Origin: Basidiobolus meristosporus CBS 931.73
Taxonomy: Eukaryota; Basidiobolomycota; Basidiobolomycetes; Basidiobolales; Basidiobolaceae
DNA length: 54,785 nucleotides
Direction: 5' to 3'
Assembly: GCA_002104905.1 (NCBI GenBank)
Contig: MCFE01000598.1
Span: forward strand, 1-54,785
Part shown: piece after piece, positions 31,116 to 41,650 of the stretch
How positions within the stretch are numbered: position 1 is the first letter of the stretch
Layout of the letters: each line of letters opens with the position of its first letter
Program-made: the position numbers and the translations under genes
Notes under the pieces: generated by a model
Told to the model about the DNA's origin: nothing
The model's input: the letters and a program-made list of their open reading frames with translations, nothing else
The model's database searches: none

Positions 31116-32754
31116 CTACATGGAATCCTCCTGAAGACTACATAGAAGTCGGATCACGTCGGTCAGGGAAACCACCCCAACTGGATGCCCATTGGCATCA
31201 GCCACCCAAATGCGATGCGCTTTGGTAGCAAGCATTTTGGCGACGGTATGACGGAGTGTGGCATCCGGTGGAACATCATAAATGGGCGCGTGGTCCTATG
31301 AAGAGAAAGGCGAAGTAAATACCGGTGTGGCTAACAGATCCATGCCATGCAAACGAGACATACAGCCCCACGCTCGAGTCCCTGGTCCAGACGAACTTGC
31401 GAGATGAACTGGATACAGTTGCCGTGAAGTACCGAGTGACGATAGTTCTTCTGGATATATTGCTGTTCGATCGCTTTCAGTAAGACGATGCGCCGTGTGA
31501 GGATCAAGAGCCGAAGGTACTTACTTTGACATCCGAGAGGGAGATGTTGCCGAGCACATGATCCGAATGATCAATGACCGCTACAGAAGACAGTCCAGTA
31601 CGAACTATGGTAATGAGGAATGAGCGGTGGGCAAGGTTCGTTGGTGCAACAATCTACAAAACTCCACTTACGCAACAATGCCATGGCGTCAATCACCCGT
31701 CGATCCATATTAATGGATATCACCTCGGATTTTCCGATGCTCAACTCAGGCAACTATCAACGAGCATCGAGTTAGCATATTGCACCCAACCTGTATGGCT
31801 CGACACTTACGGTTTTTTGGAAGAGGGCTTTCAGGTCAGGGTAATCCTGTAGCTGTGATGTGGAAGTGTGAATACCGGTTGAATACAATCCACCCAATCC
31901 TTCAGATGACTTACCTTATTGAAGATGAATTTCACGACAAGCGATTGTGAGAGAATCCCCTACACGCAATCCTATTCAGTGACCAGGCGCCGAGTGACAG
32001 GATCTACATGGCAATACGTACCCTGATGTTCCCACCATCATCAACGACAACGACTAGAGTTGGTAAGAGAATCTGGAGTTCAGTGTCTACACGCAACGCA
32101 ACGCAACAGCACATACTCAGAATATACCTCTATGAACCGAGGTGCTCAGCAGATCCAAGATTTGGATGAGGGAGGTGTTCTCGGTGATGGAATAGAACGG
32201 GTTTTGTTGGGATAGGTCTGGGAAGGTGATCAGCGTGCTGTCCGAGGGAGAAGGCGAGGGTTACGAGAAGTACCTGAGGCGAGTTTGACCGGGATTCTCT
32301 CCGCGTTCGAGGTTTTTTTTAGCAGGTCGGTGATTTCTTGTGAAGTTTCGATGTCGAGGATACTGCTTCGCTCCTTCACACCTAGCACGTACGTGAGCAT
32401 GTCGCGATAGTCGAACATCCCCACAAACGAGCCGGTTTCCCTATCGTAGATGGGGGCCGAGCTGACCCCGGTTTCGATCAGGGTCTATTCGTGGAGAGGT
32501 TTAGTTCGTAATTGGAGTTCTGGTTGACTTGACACAAGACAGTCTTACCTGTACGGCAGTTTCCAGGGTGACCTCACCATCACTAGTTTTAGTAAAACAG
32601 CTTAGTAAGCAGGGGGGGATGGGCACTACTCAACGACTACATACATGACGATGACTTCCTGAACTTTGATAAGATCCTTGGCTTTGATCATGCCCCAGTC
32701 ATTCTGAACTTCTGAAAGACCAGCACGATGGGCAGAATAGTCGGTTTGACTCAT
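31116..32754 (-). CDS. SDS23: Sds23/Moc1-like protein with four CBS domains
   Basis: Sds23/Moc1 proteins regulate PP2A-type phosphatase activity and cell-cycle and stress responses in yeasts. Eleven exons join without a phase error: 32645-32754, 32549-32582, 32274-32484, 32128-32217, 32022-32086, 31915-31959, 31811-31846, 31672-31753, 31525-31604, 31364-31450 and 31116-31295. Introns are 41-74 nt. The product is 339 aa with four CBS repeats: SSAPIYDRETGSFVGMFDYRDML (first), LVVVVDDGGNIRGIL (second), SSVAVIDHSDHVLGNISLSDVK (third) and KAHRIWVAD...GVVSLTDVIRLL (fourth). LGNISLSDVK and ATKAHRIW are close to Sds23 and separate it from AMPK-gamma/Snf4. It is shorter than yeast Sds23 (527 aa), lacking the long N-terminal tail. 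Intron 4 is only 41 nt. It shares a ~545-bp divergent promoter with the cyclophilin gene. Confidence 0.9.
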
Positions 32755-33156
32755 ATGGAGAACTAAGAAAAGACTAGAAATTTGATTTAATAATACGAAG
32801 GCTCGATTTTCGAAGAGTTCACGTATTTATTGCGTCCAAAGGAACGGAGCAGTCCCAAGCTTGGCTTCTAGATCCACTCATTGGTCACAGGTTTCAACCA
32901 CAATCCTAATCGATCCAGCTGGAGAAGTCCGCTGCGAGAGAATCGCACTAATTCGATTGCCATGAGATCATTTGATGTTGAAACCGTCATTTTATGGCAA
33001 TGGTTAGCGACACTACTCCAAAAACGCCTAAAATTGTGATCTGATGTGGTACTCATTGTAGCCACCAAGTGCTCGCATCATGTCAAATTCCGCACATTCG
33101 TAGTCTGATGACGGTCCCTACGAGAATCGCCATCCCGATCCGACCCAGCCCAACCC

Positions 33157-33170
33157 AACCCTAACCCTTA
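33157..33170. promoter_or_regulatory. Telobox-like AACCCTAACCC in the divergent promoter
   Basis: AACCCTAACCCTTA lies ~130 bp upstream of the cyclophilin ATG, in the promoter shared with the Sds23-like gene. Tbf1/Rap1/Myb-type factors bind such motifs in fungal housekeeping promoters; use here is inferred. Confidence 0.4.
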
Positions 33171-33299
33171 CCGTGATCCTAATCAACCCCGCTAATTCCT
33201 TGCATTATTTTGCCAAACCTGCCTAAATAGCAGCGAGGTAAAATTGTGGGAATTTGGCGAAGGGTCGCTTGAGCGGGGTTGACCAATACTTCCCACAGA

Positions 33300-34818
33300 A
33301 TGACCGAAAAAAACACAAAAACCACCCTCTTCGTAGGCAAGTTAGATCGAACACCCACTCGACTTGGATCAGATGGAACCCGTACTGAACTAAATCATAG
33401 GTGGTCTCGACGAGTTGGTGAACGAGGAGATCCTCTCCGCGGCTTTTCTCCCGTTTGGAGATCTGGTGGAAACCCAGATCCCCAACAACCCCAGTTCACG
33501 TAAGCAGTGGTTCCTTTCCTGATGGACAACCAGTGCGGTCCACACCTCCCCCCCCACCACTCACCCCTTCGTTTTCCTCCCCCCTTAGGTGAGCAGCATC
33601 GCGGTTTTGGCTTTGTTGAGTTCGAGAACCCGGAGGATGCCCAAGCGGCCATCGACAACATGCATAACTCGGAGCTTTACGGAAGGGTCATCAAGGTGAA
33701 TCTCGCGAAACCAGGTGCCAGGAGAGAAGCGCCCACACGCGCCGGTAGGGTTCACTCAGTCATATTTCGCTCAGGACGAGGTGGTAACCTTTCGTTGGGT
33801 AGTGTGGTCCGAGGATGCCTGGCTCAAGGATAGTGCTCCTCCGGCGACGGAGGAACAGTCGGCCCCCGAGCCGGCTGCCAAGAAACCAAAGGTCGAGGAA
33901 AGCGCGGATACCCCCGTGGAGACCGGATATAAGAGCAATCCAAAGTAAGGCTCTCACGTTCACCTACGTGGTTTGATCGTCGTGGATTCGGCTAACCTAG
34001 CCTCAAACGTTAGGGTGTTCTTCGATATCGAGATCGGTGGGGCCAAGGCTGGGCGCATTGTTATGGAACTAAGGGCCGATGTTGTTCCTCGTACGGTCGA
34101 GTAAGTATCATGGGCCGCATATGGCTTGGGACGAACACTAACTCTTTGGCATCCGCAGGAATTTCCGCGCTTTGTACGTGCACTCGTGACATCCCTGGTG
34201 GGGCTGGCTGATTTCGTTAGTAAAGACCTGCTGACCCATTGAATTGTTAGGTGCACTCACGAAAAAGGATTCGGATACAAGGGCTCTTCGTTCCATCGTG
34301 TAAGTATCCCCCCATAAACCGGTGACCGTCACTTCGCTAACCCGCCATCTCAGATCATTCCCGAGTTCATGTGTCAAGGAGGTGAGAGGTGATCAACGGG
34401 GGAGGATTTTGTTTCCCTGCCGACTCACCGATTCTTCTAGGTGACTTCACGAACCACAATGGAACCGGGGGGAAGTCGATCTACGGGGGAAAATTCGCCG
34501 ACGAGAATTTCATCCTCAAGCACACCGGGCCCGGCATCCTGTCTATGGCGAACGCCGGACCCAACACCAACGGATCCCAGTTCTTCATTTGTACCGAGAA
34601 GACCGAGTGGTAGGAGGAGCATTTGTACCGCTTCCATACATGCGAACCATCTTGCTAACCGTTCTCCCTTCCCCCCCCCCCCAAGGTTGGATGACAAGCA
34701 TGTGGTGTTTGGCCAGGTTGTGGCTGGACTGGACGTCGTGCGCAGGATGGAGAAGCTCGGGACCAGCTCTGGTAAGCCAACCAAGAAGGTCGTGATCCGG
34801 GATTGCGGACAAGTATGA
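33300..34818 (+). CDS. PPIE: PPIE-type nuclear cyclophilin (RRM + peptidyl-prolyl isomerase)
   Basis: A cis-trans prolyl isomerase of the spliceosome. Ten exons: 33300-33336, 33401-33499, 33589-33744, 33803-33944, 34014-34100, 34157-34171, 34251-34299, 34354-34381, 34441-34609 and 34686-34818. All junctions are in phase, giving 304 aa (human PPIE is 301). The RRM covers about residues 9-84, with RNP2 LFVGGL and RNP1 HRGFGFVEF. An acidic/lysine linker (KKPKVEE) follows. The cyclophilin domain (about 146-304) keeps [21 protein letters not shown] and [10 protein letters not shown], so the catalytic Arg and the Trp of the cyclosporin pocket are present. Intron 1 uses a GC-AG pair (GCAAGT...ATAG); the smallest exon is 15 nt. 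AATAAA lies ~55 nt after the stop. It is convergent with the Amn1-like gene, 187 nt away. Confidence 0.94.
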
Positions 34819-35004
34819 ATAGGTGGATGAAGATGGGGATAGACTGTTACTATACATATTCGATTGAACTTAATAAACCGACATCCAAAGGTACTCGGTA
34901 TCTGCTTTGGTGTCTAGTCATCAGGTGCAAGGGATGTTTATTAATGAGGGTAGGACAATAAGAATATTTACACAGCTCTCCGGCTGAGGTCTAGGTGGAG
35001 TGGG

Positions 35005-35952
35005 TTAGGCGGGAGGAGGTTGGTTCGGCTGAAATCTCGCCTGTAACACCGGGCACAGCTCGAGAAAGACTCGTTTATGATGCAGCAGTTGGAGTATCCT
35101 CATGTTACGGATTAGCACGCACCCCTTCACCTCCAATACGGAGAGATTGGTGCAGGATACCAACTGTGCCATGGAGCGATCGGTGATCGACGAGCAGTGG
35201 TTCAAAGAAAGACGCTCCAGCTGGCCCTTGCGATGCTGAATGAGGGCCAGGAGTCCTTCGTCGGAGACGTTGCATCCGCTAACCCCTAGAGTCGTGATGT
35301 TGGTGTTCGCGGCGATCTCCATGACCGAGCGGTCAGTGATATGCTCCCCGTCGCTGGTGCGGCCCACGTTCAGGAAACTCAGCGAGGGGCAGTTTCTGGC
35401 CACGGCCTGGATCCCGCGGTCGGTGACGTTGGAGCACGCCCGGAGGTCCAGGTACTCCAGGGAGGGGCAATGTCGCGCCAACAGCAGCAAAACCTCGTCG
35501 TCCACCTGGACGCAACCGGGGAATCGAACCTGGGTCAGGTTCGGGTTTTGCTTGATCAAGGTGCATATGGAGTCCAGTTGAAGGCGGTGGCAGATGAAGA
35601 ACTCCAACCGGTCGAGTCGAGTGAACGCCTTGTCTGCACCAAAGGTGGGGAGGGTGAGACTGCCTTTGAGCTGGACTATGCGGATGCTACGAGTGTAGCC
35701 TGGAAACACCGCGGTCGTGCGTTCGTTAGTGGTGTGGAGAAAGTTCTTGAATTCCGTCTCCTGGGAAAAGCTCAAGTTGATCCAGAGGACTCGGGCCGCC
35801 ACCGAATGCCAGAGTCTACTCACGAAAAGGCACGGATACACCGAGTTCCCCTTGGCGAGAAACCTGAACACCAGCGCCAGCACATCTGGGAGCTGTAGTG
35901 CCCGCGAGCGCGAGGGAGAAAGTTCGGTGGCCGGCGGTTGGCTTAGTGACAT
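35005..35952 (-). CDS. AMN1: Amn1-like F-box/LRR protein
   Basis: A 315-aa single-exon protein. An F-box-like segment (about residues 18-60, QLPDVLALVFRFL...SRLWHSVAARVLW) precedes leucine-rich repeats of the cysteine-containing type (about 130-290), with CPSLEYLDLRACSNVTDRG and CPSLSFLNVGRTSDG. LNVGRTSDGEHITD, TLGVSGCNVSD and ERLSLNHCSSITD are close to Amn1, the antagonist of the mitotic exit network, and to related SCF substrate adaptors. The frame extends 15 codons further upstream, but that extension has no ATG, so translation starts at 35952. A role in ubiquitin ligase targeting or mitotic exit is inferred from the family. Confidence 0.87.
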   Translation of the reverse strand: MSLSQPPATELSPSRSRALQLPDVLALVFRFLAKGNSVYPCLFVSRLWHSVAARVLWINLSFSQETEFKNFLHTTNERTTAVFPGYTRSIRIVQLKGSLTLPTFGADKAFTRLDRLEFFICHRLQLDSICTLIKQNPNLTQVRFPGCVQVDDEVLLLLARHCPSLEYLDLRACSNVTDRGIQAVARNCPSLSFLNVGRTSDGEHITDRSVMEIAANTNITTLGVSGCNVSDEGLLALIQHRKGQLERLSLNHCSSITDRSMAQLVSCTNLSVLEVKGCVLIRNMRILQLLHHKRVFLELCPVLQARFQPNQPPPA

Positions 35953-37440
35953 GTTTTTGAGACTCTTCCGTTGTTCGGAGAAGTGGGAGGCACCCAAGAT
36001 GAGCGATTACGTTGGCGGTAGTGGAGGATGATACTAGTTCAGATACCGGTGTGGGCACCAAGAGGTGGTGGTGAAATAGGTGTCAGGCTCTGACAGGAAT
36101 GGTGGGAAATCGGATGGTTGTTGTTGTGACTGACAAATGATCCTTCATATATATGGATCACCACCGCCCACCGGTCAATGACACAAAGACGAAACCGTGA
36201 ATGAATGAGGTATGTGGTATGTGGTGTGTGGTATGTGGTATGGTTGGATTGAAACAACGACTCAACTACCATCCTGCGACCGAAACCGAATCCCATACTT
36301 TGGATATGGATTTCTCTTCTATTCTCGCAGTCCGGCCGCATGAAAAATGTCCGATAAATCTAGTGCGTGGGAATCCTCTTATGACCTGTCAATCTGGTGT
36401 CCCTATGCTGATGAACCTTTTCCATGAACGGATGCAATTTTCCCTGGTAAACTATATAGATGCTCGATGTCTCATCTATCTACCTCACCAGCCTGGCTGC
36501 TGATTAGGGGCCTGACGACTTGGCTTTGGGGTTTGATAAGCGGTAACTGTATACTCCTGATCCGCCAAATTATCTGCAGTGGTTGGTTCCTAAACAGGCC
36601 TCCCATTCTCCTTGGAATCCCCACTTCCAACCTAACGGCGCGCCCTCACCTTTGAAAGCGGTTCCAAATCTCTCATTTGTGTGACTACTTGAAATATATG
36701 TGATGGTGAGAAATAAAGGAAGCTTTGGGGTGCTCGGTTCGTGGTTCCCATTCATGGCAGTAACGTGGTTGGAAGGATGAGTGGAGAGTGGAGCCGGTGG
36801 TTGGATGATACGTGCCCAATGCTGGATAAATCATTGGTGCCGATGAAGATCTTGGGTTTCGGTTCCTTTAAAACCATTTTCGGCGATGATTCGGTCCTCC
36901 TCATTTGACTGGATCCAGTTGTTTACTAGGGTCCCGAGCAACATGACTATCCTTTCATGCGCCTTGTTCAGCTATTCTGGGGCTTTGGAGCTGGCTCTTG
37001 TGATCAGCGGCCGAGTTTGGGTGCTTAGAGTTACAAAGTAGGGGCTGGGGATAAGTGTAGACCCTCGGCCACGCAATGTCCATTTCAACTTTGGATTTCC
37101 TCACCAAGCGTTATGGAGAAGTGCTTGCCAGAAGCACCAGAAAGACAAGAGTGCTAGGGACAAGAGGAGGATGCGGAAGATGAATATGATGCGTCAGCTG
37201 GGAGCCTACCACCTCCGTATTCAAGTACTAATTTCCAGTAGCGGTTGAAACAACAATTACAGATGTCCAGTTCATTTGTTGGCGTATTGCGTGCCGGTTA
37301 TACATGGTAACATTGATTTAGCCTCAAAATCTTCCATCATGATGGTTTCACAGCTGGCCAACCTTAGACATCGAAATTGTGGATGCATTGAAAGGATGGG
37401 ATACCGGTGAAGATTTGGTCTAAAACATCTACCAAATGCA
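35953..37440. other. Gene-poor interval before the transposon region
   Basis: It holds the Amn1-like promoter and a heptamer tandem repeat (36211-36245). No other gene is supported. A short fragment at about 37490-37520 ('gttggaagtggttgggagac') recalls the terminal part of the copia LTR family. Confidence 0.4.
36211..36245. repeat. Tandem heptamer TATGTGG, ~5 units
   Basis: TATGTGG is repeated with one TGTGTGG and a final diverged unit. Probably a minisatellite. Confidence 0.85.
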
Positions 37441-39014
37441 TGCTAAATACACTGCTATACAATAACTTGAAATGGTTGCAAGGGTGGTAGAAATGTTGGA
37501 AGTGGTTGGGAGACCTGGCAGATCTGACTTATATAGAATACCTCATCTCCTGGCTTTCAGTTGGTTCTTATTTGAGATGACCCAACCTGTTTTTGCTGAA
37601 CATTAGACTTTGCAATTTATAGTAGATCAAGTGTCTCTAATTCCTCCTAGAAGTCTATTACATATAGACTGCTACAATATTCATTAATTGTTGGATTAGG
37701 CATAGCTTTCACTTTTGCATACTTGTATGAGTAGCATATAATCTTGATAGGTCCCTTGGATGGGGCTTAATCTTACCAATATGTTATATGTTGGCATTAC
37801 CTTAGTAATCTTCAAGCTATATAAGCCAGAATACTTTGATTAAGCATCATTAACACTCAGTTACTGCAGTAAGCATTGTGATTGTGAAGCATATGGGCAG
37901 CACAGAAGGTATTTACAAGAGTATGGCTAGTGTCCTGCCTCCCAAATCTTGCTTTTAGGCATATTATTCAGGGCCACACCTATGAAGTGTGGATAGCCAC
38001 CCAACAGCTTAATGACAGCACTCAGCTATATTCTCCATCTTGCCTAAACCAAGCTGAGCAGGTGCAAAGCCCTCTTGGCTCACCTAGCCATTTTAGGCAT
38101 TACCCAGACAGTGATGATAAAGAATCTCAGGTACATTGTCAGCTTATAGCCCAGATCAATGATACCCCATTGAGATTCTGCATAGTCACAGTGTCTGAAA
38201 GAATTATTGCACAGGCACCATAAGAGAAAAAATTAAGAAACGGCCTGCTGAATACAATCATAATATCAGCTGAATTCCAAGTTTCTCAAAACTGACAACA
38301 CTCAATATCTCAGGTACCAGCAAATTGGTAGCAAGCAGACATACTCTCCAAGAGGAGATTAAGTCAACTAGCATTTGTGCCAAACCTGGTTACCAGCCAC
38401 CCACTACTTCCATCAAAATTGAAACTGAAAATATTGCCAAAAAACACCAGCTCAATACCAGCAGAACACCAGCTGAAAATCAGATGAATTCTAAGCTTGG
38501 AGATTATTGATAGGGGAAACAATGCTCATAAGACTTTGCAGGGCATTGTGCACTCATGGATCTACTTATGATGACTAATACAAGACATTGACTTGAGAGA
38601 TAGTATGGTATATCCATGTCAGTACAGCAGAGTATTAGGACTAACCACTTCCACCAGTAAGCATTCTACAAGGATGCAACTTTTCAATGGTATCATGCCA
38701 ATGGGCAACCATATAGAGAATAGCAATTCATAAGCTGGATATTGGTTGATCATGAGATGTGAGATCCTCTCTATGGTATTAGCACATACACACAACTCTA
38801 CTTGGGAGTTTTTTCTGGCAATAGCATAAAATATGTTACTTTTGCACTAAATGATATATTGCCAATAATGTTTGATGGCCACCTGTTCTCACCATTTTCA
38901 ACATGCCTCAAATGTTTTTGTACTGTGTAAAGACCATAAACAAATTGCACCACCAATTTCACAACAAACTTGGTAAAGATTTTTCATCATAACAATACAT
39001 AAGTGGCTTGGTAT
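37441..39014. other. Old transposon-derived DNA
   Basis: No intact gene. It contains the first MITE-like copy (38226-38515). The stretch 38930-39010 matches, after removal of the MITE at 39015-39334, a contiguous region at 51150-51410, so it is repetitive. An open frame at 37930-38223 has no recognisable family. Confidence 0.4.
38226..38515. repeat. MITE-like element, copy 1
   Basis: A ~290-bp copy of the element at 39015-39334, same orientation. Shared landmarks are a GAGAAAAAATTAAG start, 'atcataatatcagctgaattccaag', 'cactacttccatcaaaa' and a 'cagctgaaaatcag' end. Its termini are eroded. Confidence 0.65.
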
Positions 39015-39334
39015 TCCTAAGAAAAAAATTAAGAAAAGGCCAGCAAAATACCATCATAATATCAGCTGAATTCCAAGCTTTGCAAAATTGACAACTCTCA
39101 ATATCCTGTTGTTAGCTTATGAGCAGGCAAGCCAACAAACTCTCCAGGAGAAGACTAGGCCAACTAGCATCCATACCAAATTTGGTAATTAGCTGCCCAT
39201 TACTTCCATCAAAAATTGCATTCAAGATTTTGAACCAAAAATACCGGCTGAATGCCAGCAAATACCCATTAGAATACCAGCAGAATACCAGCTGAAAATC
39301 AAATGAATTCCAAGTTTGAGATTTTTCATAGGGA
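39015..39334. repeat. MITE with 3-bp TAT duplication, copy 2
   Basis: A 320-bp element with imperfect terminal inverted repeats (TCCTAAGAAAAA at the left; TCCCTATGAAAAA as the reverse complement of the right end), flanked by TAT at 39012-39014 and 39335-39337. Removing it restores continuity with the homologous empty site at 51150-51410. It is non-coding, and rich in CCAGC-type short repeats. Confidence 0.75.
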
Positions 39335-39612
39335 TATTCTGCCACTTTCTAATCCCATATGCTCAATTGCCTTCTACATTTGTGTACATTAATTGGGTAT
39401 TGCCATTTTTTCACACCCCTTACTTCCCAACTCAAATAATGCACTTACTTTTCATGCCTATAAATTGGTGTATTTCTGCTCAACAGTGGTGTTTGGCTGG
39501 GAAGCCAACAGCTTTGCTTTATTCTTGGTGGAATATTTATGAAAGTAAGTCAAACCAAAGGGGTAAAAGTGTTACATATACATGTTTGTGGTGCCACAAC
39601 TTTATTCATAAC
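39335..39612. other. Continuation of the MITE empty-site homologue
   Basis: 39335-39470 matches about 51260-51410. No gene. Confidence 0.4.
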
Positions 39613-40845
39613 AGACTTGTTCCATTAGATAGTGCCACATTGAGGCATGAGTGCCAAATGATGCCATAGTGTGCCAGGGAGGCCAAGTGGACTTATACTT
39701 GGCCACAGAGTGTGAAACATAGAGCTTCATCTTCAAGTAAAGCAGCCCCTGTGTTTCACCAATTGTGCTGGAGAAAATCCATTTTTTGCCCTTTTTTCAG
39801 ATCAATGTTGTGCATGATGTGAAGAGGACAGAAGGACTGAAGGCATGCTTCAGGTACTCAATACCCATGGCACTCTGAATATAGCTCCTATGGCTTGTTG
39901 TTATGAATAGACACAAGGCAGGAGAGTAGAGCTTGGCAAGGCAGGACCAGGGAAGGACTTGGGTGTGGATCAACAAGGCAAGGCTGTTTATTCAAGACCT
40001 GTGTTTATCAGACTGAGGAACACATCAGGGGGGATAGGACTATATATACTTTTTGGCAATATGGATGCCAAGAGATACTGGCTAATACTAATGGGGTTCT
40101 GAGGTGAGGCACAGTAAATGTGTCAAGATAGAAATATACTAAAGAACAGACTAGAATATCATATGGGGAAATGTCAGGGGTCAGCTGATCATGTGGCATG
40201 CAATTACCATATATGGCATTTGGCTACATACATTCCAAATGGGAGCTTCATTAGAATGTTCCATTGTGTAACAGTGACTTGCAGCTTTCCAGAAGTTGCT
40301 AGAGTGCAGTAGAACTTTCTAGAAGGAACTGGGATTTCTTCAGCAACTTGAGTTAGCTTGAGCATAAGAGACCAGGGATATCATGTGATCCTGAGACTTG
40401 TAACATGTCACAAAAATGCATGGCACTATCTTGGTCCACTGGTACTATCTGGCACTATAAGTGCTTTGTATAGGTCTTACTTTAGGGCTAATATTTAAAT
40501 ATAGTGCCTGATAGTACCAGTGGACCAAGATAGTGCCATTCATTTTTGTGACATGTTATAAGCCACAGGAGCTAAATTCAGAGTGCCATGGGTATTGAGT
40601 ACTAGAAGCATGTCTTCAGTCCTTCTGTCCTCTACACATCATATGCAACATTGATCTAAAAAAAAAGGGCAAAAAATAGATTCTCTCAAACACAATTGGT
40701 GAAACACAGGGGCTGCTTTACATGAAGTGGAAGATCTATGTTTCAAACTCTGTGGCCACGTGTAAGTCCTCTTGGCCTCCCTGGCACACTATGGCATCAT
40801 TTGGCACTCATGGCTTAATGTGGTACTATCCAACGGACCAAGTCT
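39613..40845. mobile_element. Foldback element, copy 1
   Basis: The left arm starts AGACTTGTTCC; the right arm ends GGACCAAGTCT. The arms are inverted repeats of roughly 280-330 bp, sharing 'gccatagtgtgccagggaggcc' and 'cagcccctgtgtttcaccaatt'. The centre holds a second, smaller inverted pair with 'ggcactatcttggtccactggtac'. Many TAGTGCC/GGCACTA units recur as subterminal repeats. The left arm is separated from the centre by a 498-bp insertion (39899-40396). There are no coding frames. Confidence 0.75.
39899..40396. mobile_element. ~500-bp LTR-like insertion with CTTGT duplication
   Basis: Begins TGTTATGAATAG and ends ATCCTGAGA, flanked by CTTGT (39894-39898 and 40397-40401). Removing it and one CTTGT gives 'ggcttgtaacatgtcac', matching 'ggcttataacatgtcac' in foldback copy 2. 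It has a TATATATA box at about 40042. The 5-bp duplication suits an LTR, although the right end is not CA. Confidence 0.7.
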
Positions 40846-41009
40846 AATGCTTACTGTGGTGGGTCATCATCAAATCATACATTCATATAGGTGCAATGTC
40901 TCAAATGCAAAACTGTTTTAAAGTCAGATGGGTATTTACAAAATAGTGATGTAATAACATTATGCTGATGAGTGTCATGCTGTTTGCCCATCTCCAAAAC
41001 TATTTTGAT

Positions 41010-41650
41010 TTAATGCCTGAAAAGACAAGAAAAAGACCATGTTGCTATTGTTACAAGCCTGTGAGTCATGAAATACACAGACAGCATAGGAAGTTTTGCC
41101 AGGATCTTGACCAATGAGTTGTCACCCAGGTCATAGTTGAGCATTCATCAGTCATTACAGTACCAAAATATCTTGCTGGCCATGTACACTTCTATGACAG
41201 CACCAAGCTGCACTTACCACCTTGTGCAAACTGAGTTAGGCAAGTTTGTGATGCCTTTTGGCTCACCTCAACCCTCTGAATAAAATCTGTTAGTGATAGC
41301 TATAAAGTAGTAGGCTCATTGATAGATTCTGAGCCTATCTCTCATCAAATAGTGCCCTTCATGAGCCCAGCTACATCCCAATATGCAATATGACAACACT
41401 CATGGAGAAAATGCAGAGGATACCCTATGGAGCCAAGTGAGCCCAGTAATCTGTATACAAGTGAATGATGCAATGTTAAGGCTAGAGAAGTGGTGTGTTT
41501 CACCAATTTTAGTAATGGGGGCTTCAAGGATTTAGTGCTTCTTCTTGCCAAGATTATTCTAGGATGCTACTTACCATATGCATGATACAGATAGACAATT
41601 CTCATGCAGATGGCAACATATGCCCTATAAAAAATAATTTGGTCCTGCAG
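41010..41650 (+). pseudogene. Tnp2-type transposase fragment, plus orientation
   Basis: A degenerate N-terminal part: PCCYCYKPVSHEIHRQHRKFC (a CxxC...H..H..C zinc-finger-like cluster), then EHSSVITVP, and further on NGGFKDLVLLLAKIIL. It matches, in inverse orientation, the N-terminal part of the transposase at 42828-44700 (HRQHRKYDKDHG, GHSPVITVP, KGGFEDLLLLLAKIIL). Stops interrupt it. Confidence 0.65.

Noticed and set aside
35341-35898. 185-codon frame opposite the Amn1-like gene
   Set aside because: Antisense shadow of the LRR coding sequence; its length follows from high GC and biased codons.
37930-38223. 97-aa frame as a gene
   Set aside because: No motif, no promoter, embedded in repetitive DNA.
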